Below are positions 7,466-16,081 of a DNA stretch of 51,738 nt, in pieces. How positions within the stretch are numbered: the first letter of the stretch is position 1; each line of letters begins with the position of its first letter. The stretch spans positions 1 to 51,738 of the forward strand of contig NZ_WMLB01000027.1 of assembly GCF_009709675.1 (NCBI RefSeq), in the 5' to 3' direction. A model generated the notes under the pieces. That model did not search any database, was not told where the DNA came from, and worked only from the letters and a program-made list of their open reading frames with translations. This stretch comes from Agromyces bracchium (GTDB taxonomy: Bacteria; Actinomycetota; Actinomycetes; Actinomycetales; Microbacteriaceae). The translations under genes were made by a program, and so were the position numbers.

Positions 7466-9039
7466 GAGCTTTGCCGGTTTCTCTTTCGATTGCTTGTTTC
7501 GGAGGAACCTGCGGCCACAAGGGCGGCCTCTCCGCCCTCCGTGCCGAGGTACCCGCTGTAAGCGTGGGTGAGGATGAGTTCCTGGTCGAATTGTTCGCGG
7601 GGAATGTCGGCCACGATCTGACCACGCGAGAACACGAGGATGCGGTGACACATTCCGATCAATTCGCCCAGATCAGACGAGACCATAACGATCGCCTTTT
7701 TCCGGCGAGCGAGGTTGGCAAGAAGACCATAGATCTCGTGTCGCGCACCGACATCGATGCCGCGTGTGGGTTCGTCGACGATGAGGACGTCTGAGTCCCT
7801 GAAGAGCCACCGCCCAAGCACGACCTTCTGTTGGTTTCCTCCTGAGAGAGTTCCCACCGGCGTGCCGATGGACCCAACCTTGACGCGCATCTGCTTGGCG
7901 ACATCGGCTGTTCTTTGCCGCTCCGCCCGCCGGCGCAGGAAACCCCTACGGGAGACAGCATCAATATTTGCGAGGCTGATGTTGACGTCGCATCCCATCT
8001 GGAGGACAAGGCCCTGTTGCTTGCGATCCTCGGTGGCCAGACTGATCCCGCCGCGAACCGCGTCCTTGGGCGACCGCAGGTGGACCCGGCGGCCTCGCAC
8101 CGAAACCGTGCCGCCCCTTGACTGATCGGCCCCGAAGATGGCCCGCACTGTCTCCGTGCGACCGGCTCCGACGAGCCCTGCCATGCCGACCACCTCGCCC
8201 TCACGGACAACGAAAGACACCGCGGATCCGGTGTCGGCCACCTCAAGTTGATCCACTTCGAGCACGACTGCTCCCGGGTCCACGTCGTCTGGGAAGGGGT
8301 GGTCGTCCACAAGCGCCTGGCCGACCATCATGCGTACAAGATCGGCGGTGGTTAGGTCGGCGATCCCTCGAGTGCCAATCGTCTCCCCGTTTCGCAGGAC
8401 GGTGGCGCGATCGCAGATCTCAAAGATCTCCTCGAGATGGTGCGAGATGTAGATGACGGCGACACCGCGTGCGCGAAGGTCCGCAATCAGTTGAAGGAGA
8501 CGGCGCTTCTCCGGCACGGTCAGCGTTGCGGTGGGCTCGTCGAACACCACCACTTTGGCTTCAGATGAGAGCGCGCGCGCGATCTCAACGAGCTGCGTCT
8601 GAGCGAGGCTGAGACGCTCCATCTTCGTGGTCGGAAGCACGTCGAGCCCCACGAGATCCAACATCTCTCGTGCCGCGCGGTTCAGTTCGCGGTAACTCAC
8701 CACGCCCGCACGGTTGGGGAGCCCGTCGAGGAACAGATTCTCCGCGACGGTTAGGTTCGGCAGCGCGGACAACTCTTGGTGGACAACTCGGATTCCCGCA
8801 CGTAGGGCGTCCTGAGGTGTCGCGGGCGTGTAGTCCGCGCCATCCAGCGTCAGTTGTCCGCGATCCGGCGGGTGCACGCCACCGAGGATGCGAACCAGCG
8901 TGGATTTGCCCGCGCCGTTCTCACCCACCAGGGCGTGCACCTCGCCACTGCGGACGTCCAAATCCACCCCGTCGAGGGCGACCACGCCGGGATAGCGCTT
9001 GGTGACGCCACGAGCTCGGAGCCTGATCTGGTCGTTCAT
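7462..9039 (-). CDS. rbsA: Ribose-type ABC transporter ATP-binding protein, duplicated domains (RbsA family)
   Basis: This 525-residue protein holds two ABC cassettes. The first has Walker A GENGAGKST (39-47), LSLAQTQLVEIARAL as a signature-like segment and VVFDEPTATLT as Walker B. The second has the degenerate loop GLVGAGRTETVRAIF, then a clear signature LSGGNQQKVVLGRWL and VLIVDEPTRGIDVG. One intact and one degenerate Walker A is normal for the RbsA/MglA family. It energises uptake through the RbsC-like permease, whose start overlaps its stop by four bases. Twelve bases separate it from the binding-protein gene upstream. Confidence 0.9.
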   Translation of the reverse strand: MNDQIRLRARGVTKRYPGVVALDGVDLDVRSGEVHALVGENGAGKSTLVRILGGVHPPDRGQLTLDGADYTPATPQDALRAGIRVVHQELSALPNLTVAENLFLDGLPNRAGVVSYRELNRAAREMLDLVGLDVLPTTKMERLSLAQTQLVEIARALSSEAKVVVFDEPTATLTVPEKRRLLQLIADLRARGVAVIYISHHLEEIFEICDRATVLRNGETIGTRGIADLTTADLVRMMVGQALVDDHPFPDDVDPGAVVLEVDQLEVADTGSAVSFVVREGEVVGMAGLVGAGRTETVRAIFGADQSRGGTVSVRGRRVHLRSPKDAVRGGISLATEDRKQQGLVLQMGCDVNISLANIDAVSRRGFLRRRAERQRTADVAKQMRVKVGSIGTPVGTLSGGNQQKVVLGRWLFRDSDVLIVDEPTRGIDVGARHEIYGLLANLARRKKAIVMVSSDLGELIGMCHRILVFSRGQIVADIPREQFDQELILTHAYSGYLGTEGGEAALVAAGSSETSNRKRNRQSS

Positions 9040-9051
9040 GTCTTGCCTTCT

Positions 9052-10017
9052 CTACGGACCGGTAATCAGCTCGATGTTGGTCTTCTCCCACTCGGCGACT
9101 GTGTCGCCGTTCAGGAGCGCCAACGCAGCATCGATGCCGAAGACAGCCTGCTGAGACCCAAACTGGTCGAGCGTGGCCAGCAGTGAGCCGTCCTGAAGGT
9201 AGGGTTCGATCTCGGGGATGTTGTCAAAACCGACCACCTTGATCTCCCCCTTCTTTCCCGCCGACTCCAGGGCGGCCAGTACTCCGAGTGCCATCGAGTC
9301 GTTCGCCGCCATGACGCCCTGAATATCGGGGTTGGCGGAGAGGATGTTCGTGAAGACAGTATTGGCCTGCTCGGTCTCCCAGTTCGCTGTGGCCGATGCC
9401 ACCAGGTCGAGCCCGCCTTCGTCGATCGCGGCCTCGAAACCCTCCTTACGCTGCTCGGCGTTGGCGGCGCCTTGCACCCCCTCGAGGATGACGACCTTCC
9501 CGCCTGCGCCCAGCTCGTCAGCGAGGACTTCGCCGACGGTACGTGCGCCCTCAACGTTGTCAGGACCCACGAAGGGGACCTCGATGTCCGCGTCGGCCAG
9601 GGCGCTATCGTCGAGCTTCACGTCGATATTGATGATCTCGATGCCCTGATCCGCGGCCTGCTTAAGTGGAGCGACGAGGGCGCGCGAATCGGCAGGTGCG
9701 ATCACGATCGCATCAACTCCCTGCGCCACCAGGTTGTTCACCGCCTCGACCTGTCCGGTCACGTCCGTCTCGGACTGAATTCCAACCGCCTTGAGCACGA
9801 ACTCGTCGTTCCCTTCGGCGTATTCCTCGGCGCCAGCCTGCATGTCCTGAAAGTACGGGTTGCCAAGACTCTTCATTACCAGCCCGATGGTGGGCACGTC
9901 TCCATCGGAGTCCTGCCCCGTGCCAGCAGTCGTACCGGTGGTCTGCTGGCCGCAGGCACTGAGCGTGGCCACCAGAGTTGCGGCTACTGCCGCGGTTGCA
10001 AGCAACTTGCTTCTCAT
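9052..10017 (-). CDS. rbsB: Ribose-type substrate-binding lipoprotein
   Basis: The start at 10017 is chosen because AAGGGAG precedes it and it begins a lipoprotein signal (MRSKLLATAAVAATLVATLSAC, cleaved before Cys22). The 321-residue product is a Peripla_BP_4 (RbsB-like) protein: PTIGLVMKSLGNPYFQDMQAGAEEYAEG, GVDAIVIAPADSRALVAPLKQA, VVGFDNIPEIEPYLQDGSLLATLDQ. It would sit on the outer face of the membrane and deliver sugar to the permease. Similar proteins also bind other pentoses, xylitol or autoinducer-2; ribose is inferred from the neighbouring rbsD and ribokinase. Confidence 0.88.
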   Translation of the reverse strand: MRSKLLATAAVAATLVATLSACGQQTTGTTAGTGQDSDGDVPTIGLVMKSLGNPYFQDMQAGAEEYAEGNDEFVLKAVGIQSETDVTGQVEAVNNLVAQGVDAIVIAPADSRALVAPLKQAADQGIEIINIDVKLDDSALADADIEVPFVGPDNVEGARTVGEVLADELGAGGKVVILEGVQGAANAEQRKEGFEAAIDEGGLDLVASATANWETEQANTVFTNILSANPDIQGVMAANDSMALGVLAALESAGKKGEIKVVGFDNIPEIEPYLQDGSLLATLDQFGSQQAVFGIDAALALLNGDTVAEWEKTNIELITGP

Positions 10018-10086
10018 TGTTATCTCCCTTGATGCGCCGCGACTCCTCCGTCGCGGGGGCCTAAATGTGGTCGACATGTTGGTGGT

Positions 10087-10479
10087 CTAGAAGGGAACGC
10101 CCGCGCGGAGGACGACGTTCGCGTAGGGGGTGGTCTCGCCGGTCCGCACGATTACTCGGGCTGTGTGGGCCAACTTTTTTAGGTCAGCGTGCGGACGCCG
10201 TTGCAGCGGAATCCCGCTGAGCAGATCACGAACCGAGGTAAGGACTTCGCCGTCGGCTAGCTCGTTGGCAACAACCGCGACCTCCACGACAAGTTCGGAG
10301 GCGACCGCCGAGAGGACTCCGGACAGCCGCGGCGAGTTGGCCGCGTAGACCAGGTCGATCACAGTCTCCGCGCCCCGAGGAATTGGTAGCCCTGGATCAG
10401 CGATGATGATCTCGTCGCCGTGTCCCATGGCTGCGATCTCCGCGGCGAGCAGCGGATGCCAGATGCCCTGCCTACGCAT
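10087..10479 (-). CDS. rbsD: D-ribose pyranase
   Basis: The 130-residue protein carries the RbsD/FucU pattern: an N-terminal HPLLAAEIAAMGHGDEIIIADPGLPIP with the catalytic-type histidine in GHGD, and a late ARVIVRTGETTPYANVVLRAGVPF, which matches the conserved C-terminal ExxPYANxxLxxGV. It converts the pyranose form of ribose to furanose, the ribokinase substrate. It overlaps the LacI-ribokinase gene by eight bases, so the two are translated together, and it is followed 69 bases later by the binding-protein gene. Confidence 0.93.
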   Translation of the reverse strand: MRRQGIWHPLLAAEIAAMGHGDEIIIADPGLPIPRGAETVIDLVYAANSPRLSGVLSAVASELVVEVAVVANELADGEVLTSVRDLLSGIPLQRRPHADLKKLAHTARVIVRTGETTPYANVVLRAGVPF

Positions 10480-12478
10480 TGGCCGTACCTCTGCGAGCGC
10501 GGAAGAGTTCCACTTCGGCGCGCGCCGGCATCGCGGTCTGCGCTCCTACCCCGGTGGTCGCCAGAGCGCCGGCAGCGGCAGCCCATGCCATCGCCTCGCC
10601 GAGCTCGTCTCCTCGCGCGAGCGCAACGGCGAGCACACCGCAGAATGTGTCCCCGGCGCCCGTTGCGTCGATTGCGTCTACCTGAAGCGCCGGCTGGACC
10701 AGGGTGCCATCTGCTGTTGCTGCGACAGCACCCTCCTCGCCCAGGGTGATGATCACTGAGTGTGGCCCCGACGCGAGGAGGCTCTCCGCTCGCGCATTCC
10801 AAGACTCGCCCTCCGCACCCAAGGTCATGGCCTCCGTCTCGTTGACGATGAGCACGTCGGACATTGCGATGAGGTCGCTCAGCGCCCCTGCTGAGCCAGC
10901 CGAGAGGGGCGAGGCGTTGAGCACGATCGTCGAACCCGCCTCAGCAGCTTGGCGGGCGGCGGCCATGGCCGTGGGGAGCGGGATCTCCAGTTGCAGCAAG
11001 AGAACATCGACCTGGCGGTGTCCCGTGCGGTGCGACATCAGGTCAGCCGGCACGAGGGATGAGTTGGCACCAGCAGCGACGCTGATAGTGTTCTGTCCCT
11101 CGCTGTCGACGACGATCAACGCCACTCCGCTGGGAGAGGATCGATCGACACGGATCCCGGCTGGGCTCAATCCCTGTCGGAGAAGGTCAGAGTGCAATTG
11201 CGCTCCGAACGCGTCAGCTCCGATTGCGGCAGTGAGTTCGACGGCGCCGCCGAAACGGCGAGCGGCAACTGCCTGGTTGAAGCCTTTGCCCCCAGGTCGG
11301 GCCGCCGTCTCTCGACTGAGGACGGTTTCACCCGGCAGCGGGAGACGGTCAACTTCCACGATGAGGTCGAGATTCATGCTGCCAACGACGGCCACCACCG
11401 GGCCAGCATCGTCGCGCTGCTCGGGAACGATGACCATGTCCGACTCGGCTCGGGCTCCCTCGGCCGGACATCCGCACGAACCGCGGACGATCAGCTCGAC
11501 GTCAAGGGTGTCGATCCGCTGGGGCGAGGGCTCCAGCTCCGTGTGGGTGATCTGGGCTAGGAGCTGCTCGAACGCCCGCCGGGCCAAGTCAGGGACAGGC
11601 TGACGGATCGTAGTCAGAGCGGGAAACGTTAGCTCGGAGGCCGCAATGCCATCGAAGGACACCATCGCGACATCCTCGGGGCACTGCAGACCACGACTAT
11701 GCAGCGCGTGCATAACGCCGATAGCTTGCTCATCGCTCGCGACGAAAATGGCGTCGATGTCAATGACGGCGTCAAGCATCTCGAGCGCCGCATCGTGGGC
11801 GGCGAAACTTCCGAACGAAACTTCGCGGAGCAGATCGGCGGTGGGCTGCATTCGAGCGCTTAACAGCGCGTCGCGCCACCCACGGACCCGGTCGGCGGTG
11901 TTGCGCAGATCCTGCGGGCCGGAGATGCAGGCGATGCGGCTTCGTCCATGTCGAATCAAGTGCTCAGTGGCCAGGCGGCCGCCCTGTCGATTGTTGGAGA
12001 CGACCTGGCTGGGTGCGACCCGGTGAGCTCCGAGCAGACGGTCGACGACGACCCACGGAGTGCCCGCCCGGGGGAGCTCGTCGGCAATCGGCACATCATC
12101 GTGCGAAGGGATGAGGATCACGCCGTCGACACGGCGGTCCAGCAGCGCGCGTACGTGTCCGGTCTCCTTCTCCACGTCGTCCCCCGCGTTGGCGAGGAAC
12201 AGGGTGTACCCGTATTCGAACGCCACCTTCTCGATCTCGCGCGCCAGTTCGGCGAAGAAGGGATTGGCGTTGTCGGGTACAACGAGCCCAATCGTCTTGG
12301 TCTCACTGGTCCGCAGCGAGACGGCGAGTTGGTTAGGGCGGTATCCGAGTCGCTCTACGGCCGCCAGGACACGCGCCTTCGTCTCTGGAGCTACTCCTCG
12401 GGGCCCGTTGTTGAGCACATAGCTCACCACCGCCGGCGAGGTTCCTGCCAGCCGCGCCACATCGCTGCGGGTAACCAT
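10472..12478 (-). CDS. LacI-family regulator fused to PfkB ribokinase
   Basis: One 668-residue frame without interruption. Residues 4-58 are a LacI DNA-binding head (TRSDVARLAGTSPAVVSYVLNN, hinge RPNQLAVSLRTSETKTIGLVVPDN), 60-335 a periplasmic-binding-like effector domain (VDGVILIPS, VASDEQAIGVMHAL, MVSFDGI), and after a linker at 336-358 comes a full ribokinase: GSMNLDLIVEVDRLPLPGET, GGKGFNQAVAA (396-406) and the catalytic DATGAGDTFCG (604-614). It would phosphorylate ribose at O5 and, through the same chain, repress the regulon. It heads the rbs operon and has the TCAACC-N3-GGTTGA palindrome 53 bases upstream, implying autoregulation. The kinase active site looks intact. Both domains appear functional; coupling between them is inference. 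Confidence 0.9.
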   Translation of the reverse strand: MVTRSDVARLAGTSPAVVSYVLNNGPRGVAPETKARVLAAVERLGYRPNQLAVSLRTSETKTIGLVVPDNANPFFAELAREIEKVAFEYGYTLFLANAGDDVEKETGHVRALLDRRVDGVILIPSHDDVPIADELPRAGTPWVVVDRLLGAHRVAPSQVVSNNRQGGRLATEHLIRHGRSRIACISGPQDLRNTADRVRGWRDALLSARMQPTADLLREVSFGSFAAHDAALEMLDAVIDIDAIFVASDEQAIGVMHALHSRGLQCPEDVAMVSFDGIAASELTFPALTTIRQPVPDLARRAFEQLLAQITHTELEPSPQRIDTLDVELIVRGSCGCPAEGARAESDMVIVPEQRDDAGPVVAVVGSMNLDLIVEVDRLPLPGETVLSRETAARPGGKGFNQAVAARRFGGAVELTAAIGADAFGAQLHSDLLRQGLSPAGIRVDRSSPSGVALIVVDSEGQNTISVAAGANSSLVPADLMSHRTGHRQVDVLLLQLEIPLPTAMAAARQAAEAGSTIVLNASPLSAGSAGALSDLIAMSDVLIVNETEAMTLGAEGESWNARAESLLASGPHSVIITLGEEGAVAATADGTLVQPALQVDAIDATGAGDTFCGVLAVALARGDELGEAMAWAAAAGALATTGVGAQTAMPARAEVELFRARRGTANA

Positions 12479-12530
12479 TGCGTCTCCATCAACTCGGGTT
12501 GCTCAACTTCGTGGATGGAACGGAAACACA

Positions 12531-12545
12531 TCAACCATCGGTTGA
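12531..12545. promoter_or_regulatory. LacI-type operator TCAACC-N3-GGTTGA upstream of LacI-ribokinase
   Basis: Perfect palindrome TCAACC-ATC-GGTTGA, 53 bases before the start codon and overlapping a minus-strand TTGTCA -35-like hexamer. The identical arms at 6340-6354 before the nucleoside hydrolase indicate a shared regulator. Confidence 0.78.
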
Positions 12546-13402
12546 CAAGACGCGCCGGTAGAGTCCACTTCTGCGAGTCCCTTGCGCATTCTGTATAGCG
12601 TCCGATCGCCTAGGTGATCAGACTGCGAACCATGACGTCCGCAACCTCACCTTTCCCTCAGCGAGGAATCCATCCAGTATTAGGTTATACCTCGTTAGTA
12701 TGACCGCGTCAAGGAACCTGGAGCCCGACGCGCGTTGTTCAGTCCACGTGACTGGCCGCGCGGTTCGCTGGTGCTCGGGGCGCCTGCATCACACGTCCCT
12801 TCTTGAACGTGCTCTGGTTGCCCCCTCCCCCAATAGAGGTGTTCGGCGACCGCCTCCGCGGGGAGCCGGTCGATTCGCCGGGAAACCGAGGCGAGCGCGG
12901 CGCAACACGGATTGGCTTTGGCGAGGCAGGCACAGGCTGTCGTCGTCGGTCATGATTCTTCGGCACACGCACGGAGATTCGCCGGCCGACGCATGGTCGC
13001 CAAGCCGGCTACCTGTTGGGCTCGTTCACGTTGGGCGCATCCCGGGATGAAAGCCGTCCCGACGGCGCGGTCGCCCACCTTGAGGTCCCGTCCGTTGCGC
13101 CGGGCTCCTAGAGGAGGCCCAGGCATGCCCGCAGCCGTAAGCGGCGAGGAACGTACGGTTCGAACGGGCCGTGTTGTCGCCTGACTGATCAGCTGCTGCG
13201 GCCGCGACTTGACAGCCCGTGCCGGCAGTCTTGTCTAGGCCTTCGTCTACGAGCTAGCGATCGCACTCTGAACTTCCTCCATCGCTTCCTCTCGCCCCCA
13301 GTCTCGGCGATCAGCCTTCGTTGCCGGGCAGGCACGACGGGCTGGAGGAGAAGGTCGCCCGGCCGCATATGCGCGACCCTGCAAGAGAGGGTTTCCACAC
13401 GG
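12546..13402. other. Gene-free stretch between rbs operon and MFS gene
   Basis: About 850 bases in which no frame on either strand resembles a known protein. It has a 16-base near-palindrome GATCGCCT-AGGTGATC at 12604-12619 and a GntR-operator-like site at 12685. It may be a degraded gene or junction DNA of the island; nothing more can be supported. Confidence 0.6.
12685..12703. promoter_or_regulatory. Possible third GntR-type site, degenerate
   Basis: TTATACCT-CGT-TAGTATGA has the same 8-3-8 layout as the two stronger sites at 13403 and 14994, with about three deviations from their consensus. No gene recognisably follows it, so it may be a leftover of a lost transcription unit. Confidence 0.35.
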
Positions 13403-13421
13403 TCATATCTGCAAGGTATGA
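13403..13421. promoter_or_regulatory. GntR-type operator upstream of MFS transporter
   Basis: TCATATCT-GCA-AGGTATGA is a near-perfect 8-3-8 palindrome 58 bases upstream of the MFS start. The same motif precedes the gntR gene at 14994-15012 (consensus TCATAYCTGCWAGGTAYGA), so it is inferred to be that regulator's site. Confidence 0.75.
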
Positions 13422-13478
13422 TGTCGTACTGTAGACCCAACGAGACAACGTGTCAGTGACGACGACCTGGCTTCAAGT

Positions 13479-14927
13479 ATGAAGAGAGCCGAGCCCAACG
13501 CAGCATCATCTGGTGGAATCCTCGAGGGGATGCGCGCGACGTGGCTGGTCGTCGGCCTGGTGATGGTGGTGCTCGTTCAACAGCTCGACAAGTCCATGCT
13601 GACGCCGGCGCTTCCCGCGATGTCCGAGGAGCTAGGGGTCGGCCTCGACCAGATCGCATTCGTCTCGACAGCTTTCCTTCTCGTTGGCGCGGTCGGCGGA
13701 GTGGCGATCGGCCGTTGGAGCGACTTCATCGGTCGCCGTCGGACGCTGTTTATACAGCTCGTCGTCCTTGCGATTGGGACGGCGCTTTGCTGGCTCGCAC
13801 CCAATTTCGAGCTACTTCTCCTCGGCCGCGTGATCCAGGGCGTTTGCGGCGGCTCCTTCCAACTATCGGCAATGATCCTCAGCGAGAATCTGGATCGTAA
13901 GAGGTTCGCAGCCAGCCTGGGCATACTCACCGCAGTCAACGGAGGAGTGGGCGGATTCGACGGCTACGTCGCTGGCCTCCTGACCCAGGAATGGGGCTTC
14001 CGGTCAATCTTCGCTGTGATCTTCGCCACGGCGTTGGTCGCGATCATCTTCGTGCGGTTCACTGTTCCGAAGCAGCCGCCGCCCATCACCACAGGAAGAA
14101 TGGATTGGACGGGCGCGGGGCTTTTCGCTGTCTTTCTAGTGAGCCTTAATCTGCTTGTCTCCAACGGTGCGAAGCTGGGCTGGCTATCCCCAGCCGCGCT
14201 TCTTTCCGCCCTCGTCTGCCTCGCCGGTGCCGCGGCATTCTGGTTCGCGGAGAAGCACGTGAAGACGCCGCTCATCGCCGTCCACCACCTCAAGTCGCGT
14301 CAGGTTTGGCCAGCCTTGCTGACGGTGCTCCTGTCGCTTGCAAGCGTCTTCGCAGTCCTCAATTTCACCGTGGTGTTGCTCAGTCAGAACAGCGAGGTCG
14401 GGTACGGGTTGGACGCCGCCACGTCTGCCCTCTTGTACCTTGCCCCGCCAGCGCTCATCGGTATGGCAGCGGCACCATTCGCGGGCTGGCTCGCGGGACG
14501 GCTGGGCTGGCTGATGGTGCTGCGCGGTGGTCTCGTCCTATCCCTTTCGGCGATGCTAGCGATGAACATCTTCCTTGGAGACAGGATCGTGGTCGCGATC
14601 ACCATCGCTTTCCTCGGCTTCTCGTACAACGGGCTCTTGCTCACCACGACAAACGCCCTGGGTGTGCTGCAGTCGCCAGTGGAGGCTCCCGGCGCGCTGC
14701 CGGGAATGATCGGCGCCGCCTTTGGCATCGGAGCTGGGCTGGGCATCAGCATTATCGCGCCACTCGCGGCTCAGGGAACAATGGCGGGCTTCCATTCGGC
14801 TATCTGGGTCTCCATCGGAATCGGCGTACTCGCGCTAGCCATCGCTTTCCTCATCGACCCTTCCAAGAAGATGCTGGGGGCTGAGCCCATCGACGCGGCA
14901 ACGAGCCCGCGTGACTTGACCGGGTGA
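13479..14927 (+). CDS. MFS transporter, drug:H+ antiporter-like
   Basis: The 482-residue protein begins with a short hydrophilic head and then about fourteen membrane segments. The inter-helix loop GGVAIGRWSDFIGRRRTLFIQ (near 78-98) is the MFS motif A (GxxxDRxGRR type), and the size agrees with the 14-segment DHA2-like group. The substrate cannot be told. It lies directly before the GntR/UTRA gene, whose start follows 122 bases later, and both have the same operator, so export or uptake is probably induced by the effector of that regulator. Alternative start at Met18 (MRATWLVV) is possible, since the first residues are hydrophilic. Confidence 0.85.
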   Translation: MKRAEPNAASSGGILEGMRATWLVVGLVMVVLVQQLDKSMLTPALPAMSEELGVGLDQIAFVSTAFLLVGAVGGVAIGRWSDFIGRRRTLFIQLVVLAIGTALCWLAPNFELLLLGRVIQGVCGGSFQLSAMILSENLDRKRFAASLGILTAVNGGVGGFDGYVAGLLTQEWGFRSIFAVIFATALVAIIFVRFTVPKQPPPITTGRMDWTGAGLFAVFLVSLNLLVSNGAKLGWLSPAALLSALVCLAGAAAFWFAEKHVKTPLIAVHHLKSRQVWPALLTVLLSLASVFAVLNFTVVLLSQNSEVGYGLDAATSALLYLAPPALIGMAAAPFAGWLAGRLGWLMVLRGGLVLSLSAMLAMNIFLGDRIVVAITIAFLGFSYNGLLLTTTNALGVLQSPVEAPGALPGMIGAAFGIGAGLGISIIAPLAAQGTMAGFHSAIWVSIGIGVLALAIAFLIDPSKKMLGAEPIDAATSPRDLTG

Positions 14928-14993
14928 AGTATGGCTCACTGTGCGGAAGTCGGCGCCACGCTCTCGCGCAACGCGGACGAAGCGCATCCGATG

Positions 14994-15012
14994 TCATACC
15001 TGCTAGGTACGA
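14994..15012. promoter_or_regulatory. GntR-type operator upstream of the gntR gene
   Basis: TCATACCT-GCT-AGGTACGA, an 8-3-8 palindrome with one mismatch, ends 37 bases before the regulator's ATG. It matches the site at 13403-13421 at 16 of 19 positions or better, pointing to autoregulation together with control of the MFS gene. Confidence 0.75.
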
Positions 15013-15049
15013 TTACAGGCGTGACGACCGATCCGAGAAAGAGAACGAC

Positions 15050-15841
15050 ATGACGACCATGGATACCTTCCTGCGCGAACGGCTATTGGTTGCTCCCGGA
15101 ACGGCGATCCGGGTTGCGGTCTACTCGCGTCTTGCCGACGGGATCCGCACCGGGGTCTTGCCGTTGGGAGCGCTGCTCCCCCGCGAGACCGAGCTCGCCG
15201 CTCAGCTACGCGTGAGCCGGACACCCGTGCGTGAAGCGCTAATTCTGCTCGAGGAGGACGGACTCATTCGAACGAAGCGGGGCGTTGGCCGATTCGTCGC
15301 GGACGCCCTGCCACGTTCGGGCCTCGAGGTGTTCCGGCCCTTCGACGACCTCCTGGCTGAGAGCGGGGGGGATGTTGAGACAGAGCAGCTTCGTTTTGAT
15401 ATCAAGCCCACGACGGATTTCATCTCGAACAAGCTGACTCTCGATTCGGCCGCCAACACATGGTTCCGGGAATGTATCATCCACCTGAATGGTGATCCCG
15501 TCGCCCTGATCCATGAGCATCTCCCAGCTGGCAAGTACCTCGATGACGTGCATCCCGAGATCGGAGAAGTGCTCCTTGAGCTCAGCCGTGAAAGGCGGTC
15601 ACTACTCGCCGGCCTAATCGAACGACTGGGTCCGGTCTTCCACTCCGGGTCTTGCCAGATAACCGCCAGCCTTGCGGGTGAGTCCCGTGCCACGCTGCTT
15701 GGTATTGACGACGCCGATCCGGTTCTTGTGCTTACCCAAACCGCTGAATATAGGGACAGGCCTGTCTATCTCGCCAAGTGCATCGTCAGTGGGCAAGTAA
15801 ATCACCTAATGATCGTTCAATCCTCGGCGCTCCCCTCCTGA
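15050..15841 (+). CDS. GntR-family regulator, HutC/UTRA type
   Basis: The ATG at 15050 places the operator in the promoter rather than in coding sequence, so it is preferred to an upstream in-frame start at 14924. The 263-residue product has a GntR winged helix at about 20-85 (YSRLADGIRTGVLPLGALLPRETELAAQLRVSRTPVREALILLEEDGLIRTKRGVGRFV) and a C-terminal UTRA-like effector domain (about 100-258; AEYRDRPVYLAKCIVSGQVNHLMI). HutC-type regulators respond to small metabolites; the ligand is unknown here. It sits behind the MFS transporter and in front of the integrase gene, in the same direction. Confidence 0.85.
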   Translation: MTTMDTFLRERLLVAPGTAIRVAVYSRLADGIRTGVLPLGALLPRETELAAQLRVSRTPVREALILLEEDGLIRTKRGVGRFVADALPRSGLEVFRPFDDLLAESGGDVETEQLRFDIKPTTDFISNKLTLDSAANTWFRECIIHLNGDPVALIHEHLPAGKYLDDVHPEIGEVLLELSRERRSLLAGLIERLGPVFHSGSCQITASLAGESRATLLGIDDADPVLVLTQTAEYRDRPVYLAKCIVSGQVNHLMIVQSSALPS

Positions 15842-16081
15842 ATGTCACTACGCGTTTCGAACTTCAACAAGGAAGAACACGGTCAGCGGGGCAGATGAGT
15901 AGGCCGACGACGGCTCGTCGTGACCTGTCCGTGGGGTCGAAAGCGGCCGGAGCGGCGCGATCTGGCGCGCGCGGGCCGGACTGGCCTCGAGAGTGCACCG
16001 TCCGTGCGATCTTGCTCGCAGGCATCGCTCGGGTCGGGGAGGCCCATAGGGTGGAGACGCAACCTGGGAGGGGACCACACA

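Noticed and set aside
12488..12502. TCAACTCGGGTTG near the LacI-ribokinase start as another operator
   Set aside because: The spacing between the half-sites is one base short and the arms are incomplete compared with the TCAACC-N3-GGTTGA sites.
12700..13184. Short plus-strand frames in the gene-free stretch
   Set aside because: They lack good ribosome-binding sites and recognisable domains, and their composition is Arg-rich shadow-like.
15920..16081. Longer start for the integrase
   Set aside because: The added 54 residues are basic and unlike any integrase; the TTG at 16082 has a good ribosome-binding site and begins at the usual arm-binding domain.
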